Below, piece after piece: positions 57,966-64,000 of a stretch of 64,000 bases of DNA (position 1 is the first letter of the stretch; each line of letters begins with the position of its first letter). The stretch comes from Litsea cubeba (Eukaryota; Streptophyta; Magnoliopsida; Laurales; Lauraceae). Made by a program: the position numbers and the translations under genes. The stretch is from positions 132,484,843 to 132,548,842 of the forward strand of contig CM022946.1 in NCBI GenBank assembly GCA_012931725.1, given 5' to 3'. The notes under the pieces were generated by a model. It did no database searches and was not told the origin of the DNA. It saw nothing but the letters and a program-made list of their open reading frames with translations.

Positions 57966-58271
57966 GAGTTGTGCTTCAAAGGGGGAGCAATGTATTCCTT
58001 AAATATCCTATTCGCTCCTTGGTTGGTCCCTTTGGACTTGTTGTCAAAGGGGGAGAAAGTGTTATGCTAGGAGAAAGCTATGCTAGGAGAAAGTTATGCG
58101 AAAAAGTTATGCTATGATAGCTTTGGGGAGATTGGTATCAAGAATATAAAGATCTTGATTCTAAGACAGGGGGAGACTATGGTTCTGAAGAAGCTTCATG
58201 AAGGTCAACTGGTTTAATGTGTTCCAAGTGTTGAAGTTCCAAGTGTTGCCAACAATTCCAAAGGGGGAGAT
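57966..58271 (+). other. E3 3' untranslated region and polypurine tracts
   Basis: No gene. CAAAGGGGGAG occurs three times (57977-57987, 58045-58055, 58259-58269) and ACAGGGGGAGA once (~58167). The last tract abuts the 3' LTR and is the functional primer. Short repeats of TTATGCTAGGAGAAAG lie near 58061-58100. Confidence 0.85.
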
Positions 58272-58386
58272 TGTTGGAATTTGAGATGCCTTGAGAAGTT
58301 TTATGAAGCATTGAAGTGATTAGTATCTCAAGTATCATTTTGTGTTGGAATTATTGTCAACACAATGTCACAAGTGTGATGTTAAT
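58272..58386 (+). repeat. E3 3' LTR, first 115 bp only
   Basis: TGTTGGAATTTGAGATGCC... matches the start of the E3 5' LTR (44530 onward) with three differences, then stops after GATGTTAAT where E6 begins. Confidence 0.93.
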
Positions 58387-59792
58387 TGTCAGACCCCGAC
58401 CCAGGTTTGAATAATTAATTATATTTTAACCGTGATTAGTGGATAAGTGGGGTTAGTGGATGATTAGCTTATTTTATTAAGCTAGATTAGAATGTTTGAG
58501 TAGCTTTGAGAACCTTTGTTAGTCTTTGACTTAAGATTGACACGGGCCGGGGCGCCCGTGGATTGTGTGTGAAATCGTTGAGTTTATTCATGATGCTTGT
58601 AAAATCCCAATTTATGTGTATTTTGACTTATTTCCCCTAGATCATCAACTTTCATGTTTTGGCCAACTTGATTTTGTGATCAGAAATCGCGTTTTCCGAG
58701 AAAAAGGGCAAAACTGACATTTCACACAAAACCTGTACCCAAATTTCAAAAATTTCAGAAATTGTCAAAAATATACTTTTTGGAAAGTAGAAATATCGCT
58801 GATCATTTTTGTCTTCTTCGTCGTTTTCGTTCGGGGCCCGCAAGTACCATTTGTAGTCTTGTGAAGATCGGGGCCCACAAGACTTGTCTCTTAAGAAGGG
58901 GACTCTTCTTTCTCCTTCTTTATTCCATTTCCAGCAACTTTCTTTGCTAGGGCTTTTCCTCTCCTCTCTTCTCACTCTCTCTCATCTGAAACTCTCACTT
59001 GGTGAGGTGTTCTTGGAGGATTGATCTCCTCAAATTCTTCCTCCCTCTTCAAGCTTCCCAAAGATACTCTTCTTGAGGAGTTTGAGCTAAGAGAAGCCCC
59101 TTATTCAAGCCTCTCTTCTTTGTTTGGGTTCCTCAAGGTTAGCAATAGTTTTCTAAACTCAAGATCCTTGTTTTCCTCTCCATTTGGAGTGATTTAAACC
59201 CATTTGCTAGGGTTTTCCTTGGAGGTTTACCAATGTTGACATTTTAGGGTTTTCTTGGGAAAATTTTGGGGTTTTTGTAGATTTGGAGCTTGAGGCTCTA
59301 AGGCTTGGTTTGAAGAGTGATTTTGATCATATCTTGGCTAGAGGCAAGTATATTTCAACAATTATGTGATGCTTTCTCTCATTGGTTCTATTTCATGAGT
59401 TTCCTTTTTGTGTTAATCTTCTTTAGTTTATGGTTTATTTTGATTTAATGGACCATTGTAATAGCTATCTTAATTTATGTTGTTGTTCTACCATGCATTG
59501 GAAGTTTGCTCTCACTTTGGTTTCTTGGAAAGTTGGTTTCATTGTGTTCAAGTGGGTGTTCAAGAAATGGAAAAGAACTTGGATTCTTTTAAAAAGTGTT
59601 GAGTTTGTGTTAATTAGATGATTATGGATGATGGTTTAATGATTTGTGGAGGTTGAGAAGAGGCCCAAGATGTTGTAGAATTGTGTATGGAAGAAAGGAA
59701 TGAGAGGGAATGGAAATGAGCAAGAAAAGAGGAAGAAAAACAAAAAAAAAGGGAGGATTTCTGCACTCGGGCTGGACTGGGCAGGCCCAGTC

Positions 59793-59853
59793 CGCTCGAG
59801 CGACCCACTGGGCCGCTCGAGCAACCCAGCTTCTGTCTGGGTCCGCTCGAGCG
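59793..59853. repeat. CGCTCGAGCG palindrome cluster in E6 LTR
   Basis: Perfect palindromes at 59793-59802 and 59844-59853 and a one-base variant at 59814-59823. They are spaced 21 and 30 bp apart and embedded in CCCAG/CTGGG-rich sequence. The arrangement parallels the CGGTCGACCG clusters of the copia LTRs. Confidence 0.8.
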
Positions 59854-60602
59854 AGCCCAGCTCAGTCTGGGCTCGGGTTTGGGTCTGATTAAGGGTCTAT
59901 TTAAGGGCTGTTTGATGGCCCAATTGAAGATTTTGATAAGCCCATTTTCTAGGTGTCTTTTGGGCCTGTTTTAAGGTCAACTCTCGGGCTGTTTTTGAGT
60001 CCTAATGTTGGGCTATTTTGACATGAATTGTGGGCTACTTTAGGGACTGTTTGGGCTTGCTTTTAATGGACTGTTTGAGCTTGGATAAGGCCAGTTGTGG
60101 GCCTGATTAAAAGGACTTAAACTTACCTTTAAGGAAGACTTATTGGGTATAACATTCAAGTCCACTTCAAGCCTATGTCCAAGCCCAATTCAGCTCTTTT
60201 ATCCTTTTCTATAAGAGAAGCCCATTCAACCTTTTCAAGCCTAGAACTCATGGTAAGAAGTGTCTTGGACTATGGCCAATACTACTTGGGAAAACCCTCA
60301 AGTCTAAGTGTACACTTAATCCCTTATGATTGGCAATGATCTTCGGTGGCACCAAATCACTTTCTTTAATGACAATAAAGGGGTCAAATGTATATCGAGA
60401 CTACCCGCTTAGTCGACCGAACCATCATACATTCTTTTGTATAAAAAGACTTTTGTTTTGGGTTCTTTCTCCAATTCTTTTTAATGTTTTGAAGTGGGTT
60501 ACCCCATGTTTTAGTAATGAGGAAACTACTCACCTATTTTGCTCGGATCCGCCAATATGCATTGTTTTGAGTAGTTTACTTATCGATTTTGGAAATGTAT
60601 CT

Positions 60603-60610
60603 TATAAATA
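60603..60610 (+). promoter_or_regulatory. Candidate TATA box in E6 LTR
   Basis: TATAAATA about 1.03 kb before the LTR end. Reasonable position for a chromovirus promoter, but not supported by a second LTR copy in the window. Confidence 0.3.
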
Positions 60611-60762
60611 GAATTGCATTTCTTTGAGGTTTCGGATTTTCACTAAATGGCACCACTAGGCTTAGGTCACCTTGTCGGACTGATCATCCGGCTTGGGATC
60701 TTTAATTTGTCTGCCAGCTACAGTTTGGATTCTGTCTGTACCGACCATGGCAACGGTAATTA

Positions 60763-60847
60763 TCCGGTCCCACGAGTAGTGGCTACGGTTCTGTCTGATA
60801 ACGACTATGTCATTCCGGTCCCACGATTAGTGGCTACGGTTTGTCTG
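60763..60847 (+). repeat. Two ~34-bp direct repeats in E6 LTR
   Basis: TCCGGTCCCACGA(G/T)TAGTGG followed by CTACGGTT(C)TGTCTG occurs twice at 51-bp spacing. An upstream TCTGTCTG..CGG at ~60731 may be a worn third copy. Confidence 0.8.
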
Positions 60848-61643
60848 CTCCGGTTACTTCGGTAACAGGAGAATATAGCTTTATGTGGGTTGCCAATGTT
60901 TTTATGCATTGATGTTCATCTCATGGCATTTATTTATGTTACTCATCATGACATTGGATTTGTAAACCATCGAGATGTATCTTCTATCTTTACTTCGACA
61001 TTGTTATTAATCGTGATTTCATCGTAGCTCTTACTTATCATGTTTTGTTTTGCTTTCATCCTATTATTGTTGTAATTGCTTGCCAGACCATCGTGTCTGA
61101 CTCTCTCTTGTTTGGTGCCAGATGTCGAGCCCCTCGCGGTTGAGGCGCACTTCGAGGCGGAACCTATAGTTCCAGTGGAGGGCGAGTGGCGGCCCGATGA
61201 CGTCGTTTAGACGTCGGGTTGCCTTGGAGCTGCGATCACATTTTTTGGGGATTTCATGATATACATTTTTGGTTTTTATCATGGCCATTGTTGGCTCATT
61301 TTCTTTTGGGAAAAGTTTGTAATTAATGATTAACTTTACCTTTGTATCAACTTTAAACTAACTTTGGGGCCTACAGTAAAATGTTTCTCTTTTGATGCTA
61401 GTCTCTTGCATTCTCATTTTTATACCCGTTTGAGAGACTTTTATGTTTGCTACAATGCTTCCGCGTAAGTCATTTGTATGAAAGTGATCCTTATATATCA
61501 CTATTGGATCGGATTCCGTGAATCCTTACCGCGGAAACCTGTGGGAAACTAGCGTGTGCGGGCGGAATTTTCCGGCCCGTCGCGCCGCGTCCCCGGATTA
61601 AGGCCTCGTTTAGCGGGACCTCGGTCCGGGGGCGTGACAGGAT

Positions 61644-61655
61644 TGGTATCAGAGC
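61644..61655 (+). other. E6 primer-binding site (initiator tRNA-Met)
   Basis: TGGTATCAGAGC four bases after the LTR end (spacer GGAT). The leader then runs to the gag ATG at 61803. Confidence 0.93.
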
Positions 61656-61802
61656 GAGAAATATTTGAGGCAATTAAAATTGGATTAGAAACATAAGGAC
61701 GTGGCAAGGATTCGTTAGCATTAACGTTAGTTAGCATCGATTTGGGTTTGGGAACGCTATATTATTATATCTTGTTGTACTAACAAGTTGTTTTGCAGCA
61801 CT

Positions 61803-64000
61803 ATGCCTCCGCGTCGACCTCCGGCAAGTGCGAATGCATCAGGTAGCAATCATGACAGCGAGATTGAAAACCCGGTAACGGGTCAATTCCAACAACTCAT
61901 GCAAATGTTAGTTGAACAACAGCAGCGAGCCAATGAAAATCAAGCTCGATTTCAAGAACAAATGGCCAAGAAGGACGAGGAATTGACTCAAGTCCAAAGG
62001 CAACTGCTTGAAGTGTTAGGTAGGAGGCCGGAACCAGTAGCTAATGTGGAAGCGGTGCAGAATAGGGACCGAGACCCTAATGTTCTATTTGAGAAGTTCA
62101 GAAAAAGGGGTCCTAAAGAATTTACGGGTCAGGAAGACCCTTTGGCAGCGGATGATTGGTTGGCTCATACCGAGAACATCTTCGACATTTTTGTATGTAC
62201 TGGCAGACAGCGAGTTCTTTTGGCAGCCTCCATGTTTACTGGGTTGGCAGACATTTGGTGGAAGACTGTCAAGGAAGGCTATCAGAATATTGAAGATGGG
62301 ATTGTTTGGGCCACTTTCAAGCAGCAGTTTAGTGAGAAATATGTCCCAGCACATATTAAGAAGCAAAAGGCAGCGGAGTTCCAGTTGCTTAAGCAAGAAG
62401 ATATGACTGTCCTTGAATATCTTACCAAGTCTGAAAAGTTATCTCGCTATGCTCCAGAGTTGGTGGACACCGAGGAGAAAAAGATTACTAAGTTTATGGA
62501 TGGGCTCAATCCCATTATTTCGAGAGATGCTTTGGGTGTGGTACCACCAACCACCTTTCAAGAGGCTATCAAAAGGGCCTACAGGTTCGAAGATATAAAC
62601 AATCAGATTATTAAGGACAACCAAAGAAAGAGGCAGCAGTTTCAAAGTGGGCAGAAATCATACCAAGGAAAGAAGCAAAAGAAACAGCAGAATGCTCCAA
62701 CTCAGGGCGGGTGTGAGCATTGTGGCAAGAATCACCCTTCTCAGCAGTGTTATTGAATTTCAGGTGCATGTTTTAAGTGTGGTGGCTCAGACCACCAAGT
62801 GAAGGATTGCCCGAATAATAGGAACCAGGGCAATAGGGCACCTCAGCAGCCGCCAAGGCAAGCCCCTCAGCAAAATCAACAAGTAGTTCAGAACCCACCA
62901 AGACAGCAGCAGATCCAGCAGCCCCGTCAACAGCCACAGAACCAGAATGCCCGTCCACAGCAACAAAATAGGAATATGCAGCTTGGGAGACCAAATCAGA
63001 ATCAGAACAGACCTCGTCAGCAAGGCCGTCTCAATCATATCAACCAAGTGGACGCAGAAGCGGCGGGTGATGTTGTGGAAGGTAAACTCCTAATTTGTGA
63101 TGTAGAAGCTAAAGTGTTATTTGACCCGGGATCTACCCATTCTTTCTTATCCCTTGTGTTTGCTAAAAAGATTAGTGTACCTGTTAGAGAGTTAGAGTTT
63201 GTTTTGACTGTTACTACTCTAGTAGGGAAGCAAGTGGTGTGTAGTACTTTTTACCCTGGCTGTTCAGTGAAGATAGGAGAAGTCATTTTCCCTGCAGATC
63301 TTATTACCTTAGTTATGCATGACTTCGATGTTATTCTAGGCATGGATTGGCTAGCGGGTCATCATGCCTCCATGGATTGTTATAGTAAGACCATTGTGTT
63401 TAGGTTGGATGGGTTGTCCTCCGGAGTGAAGTTTCAGGGAGAGAAAAGGATTTCTCCAGTTAGGTTCATTTCAGCTCTCTCTGCAGCTAAGTTGTTAAGA
63501 TCAGGTTGTGAGGGATTTATTGCTTTTGTCTCCAAGGACGAAAAGTCCTTAGGGGTGGAGAATATTCCGATAGTGTGTGAGTTTCCCGATGTTTTTCCAG
63601 AAGAGATTCCAGGGTTACCACCTGTCAGAGAAGTTAAGTTTACAATAGAGTTGGTGCCAGGAACTGCTCCGATTTCCATTGCTCCTTATAGGATGGCTCC
63701 AGCGGAGTTAAGTGAATTGAAGTCGCAATTGCAAGAGTTGCTAGATAAGGGCTTTGCTAGGCCAAGTGTTTCCCCATGGGGAGCCCCAGTGCTTTTTGTC
63801 AAGAAGAAAGATGGAAGTTTGAGGATGTGTATAGACTACAAGAAGTTGAACCAAGTGACCATCAAGAACAAGTACCCTTTGCCTAGGATAGACGAGTTGT
63901 TTGATCAGTTGCAAGGTGCAAAGTTTTTCTCGAAGATAGATTTGAGGTCCGGATATAATCAATTGAGGGTTAGAGAATCAGACATCCCGAAGACAGCTTT
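61803..64000 (+). pseudogene. E6 gag-pol (partial), with a TGA inside gag
   Basis: ATG at 61803 (MPPRRPPASANASG) is preferred over upstream non-ATG codons. The protein has a Gln-rich coiled-coil N-terminus, the gypsy capsid domain (DDWLAHTENIF...FKQQFSEKYVP...YLTKSEKLSRYAPELV), a short first knuckle CEHCGKNHPSQQC (62712-62750), then TGA at 62754-62756. In the same frame a second knuckle CFKCGGSDHQVKDC (62769-62810), a Gln/Asn/Pro-rich linker, protease with DPGS (Asp codon 63123-63125) and reverse transcriptase from ~63640 (including FSKIDLRSGYNQ with the first catalytic Asp) continue open to the edge. The single TGA lies between two knuckles, where related elements read through with a coding codon, so I treat it as a nonsense mutation. 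The rest of pol is outside. Confidence 0.88.

Larger units (their letters stand above)
44530..58386 (+). mobile_element. E3: Ty1/copia element split by nested insertions
   Basis: Same family as E1. It has a complete 5' LTR (44530-45575), primer-binding site, gag start (45645-45762), then E2 inserted (45763-53251), the rest of gag-pol (53257-57965), 3' untranslated region, polypurine tract and the first 115 bp of the 3' LTR (58272-58386). E6 interrupts the 3' LTR at 58386/58387; the remainder should appear downstream of E6 outside the window. The two LTR starts differ at 3 of ~115 positions, consistent with E3 being the oldest of E1-E3. It sits in satellite on its left side. Confidence 0.93.
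58387..61639 (+). repeat. E6 5' LTR (3,253 bp)
   Basis: Starts TGTCAGACCCCGACCC and ends CCGGGGGCGTGACA. No gene in it; frames up to 107 codons are unsupported. Notable contents are three CGCTCGAGC(G/A) palindromes (59793, 59814, 59844), a ~34-bp direct repeat (60763-60797 and 60814-60847), a TATAAATA at 60603-60610 that might be the promoter, and a GC-rich end (61555-61636). Confidence 0.88.
58387..64000 (+). mobile_element. E6: Ty3/gypsy chromovirus (Tekay/Del-like), right end outside window
   Basis: Inserted in the E3 3' LTR. A 3,253-bp LTR (58387-61639) has matching ends TGTCA...TGACA, followed by a tRNA-Met primer-binding site, gag, protease and the start of reverse transcriptase. Reverse transcriptase directly after protease indicates Ty3/gypsy. 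Its sequence (APISIAPYRMAPAEL, SVSPWGAPVLFVKKKDGS) and the long LTR fit the Tekay/Del chromoviruses, which carry a C-terminal chromodomain; that part is beyond the window, so this is inferred. The expected target duplication is TTAAT (58382-58386). Confidence 0.9.

Noticed and set aside
57966..58271. env-like gene between pol and the 3' LTR, as in some SIRE-type copia elements
   Set aside because: Only about 200-330 bp separate pol from the LTR in E1, E2 and E3, with no open frame.
58652..59892. Host exons in 58387-61639 (107-codon and smaller frames)
   Set aside because: The stretch is bounded by TGTCA/TGACA ends and followed by a primer-binding site and gag, so it is LTR. The frames are short and overlap on both strands.
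1..64000. tRNA, rRNA or other structural RNA genes
   Set aside because: I recognised none. The only tRNA-related sequences are the short primer-binding sites.

Overview
The window looks like heterochromatin from a plant nuclear genome, probably pericentromeric or centromere-flanking. I see no host protein-coding gene, tRNA or rRNA. It holds a tandem satellite with a 172-bp monomer (about 24 kb in three blocks) and LTR retrotransposons inserted into that satellite and into each other. The plant assignment rests on Ty1/copia elements primed by initiator tRNA-Met (TGGTATCAGAGC), a Tekay/Del-like Ty3/gypsy chromovirus with a ~3.25-kb LTR, and a centromere-sized satellite. I cannot name the species.

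Layout. 1-3691: AT-rich, LTR-like sequence, probably the end of a minus-strand Ty3/gypsy element that starts left of the window. 3692-13444: satellite, reversed up to ~6181, then switching orientation. 13445-20967: complete copia element E1 (+), TSD AAACT. 20968-25779: satellite. 25780-34847: complete but decayed copia element E4 (-), TSD TGTTT. 34848-44529: satellite, including a ~3.4-kb higher-order repeat. 44530-58386: copia element E3 (+). E3 is split in gag by E2 (45763-53251, same family, opposite strand, TSD GACTG), and its 3' LTR is split at 58386/58387 by a gypsy element E6 that runs off the right edge.

E1, E2 and E3 belong to one copia family. They share LTRs of 1.05-1.2 kb, a gag with three CCHC knuckles and a coiled coil, and a single gag-pol frame of about 1,600 codons. 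By eye, LTR divergence is ~0.25% in E1, ~0.9% in E2, and ~2.6% in E3 (over only ~115 comparable bases). This agrees with E2 nesting inside E3. No copy is an intact autonomous element: E1 has two 1-bp frameshifts, E2 many breaks, and E3 is interrupted and has lost the protease catalytic Asp. E4 is a second copia lineage with near-identical LTRs but a ruined pol. E6 has a stop codon inside gag.

The least ordinary signals are the satellite's nested organisation (monomer, ~1.72-kb and ~3.4-kb higher-order units, one inversion), arrays of perfect 10-bp palindromes (CGGTCGACCG or CGCTCGAGCG) in the untranslated parts of unrelated retrotransposons, and a ~4.7-kb inverted pair formed by the E2 and E3 gag-pol bodies.
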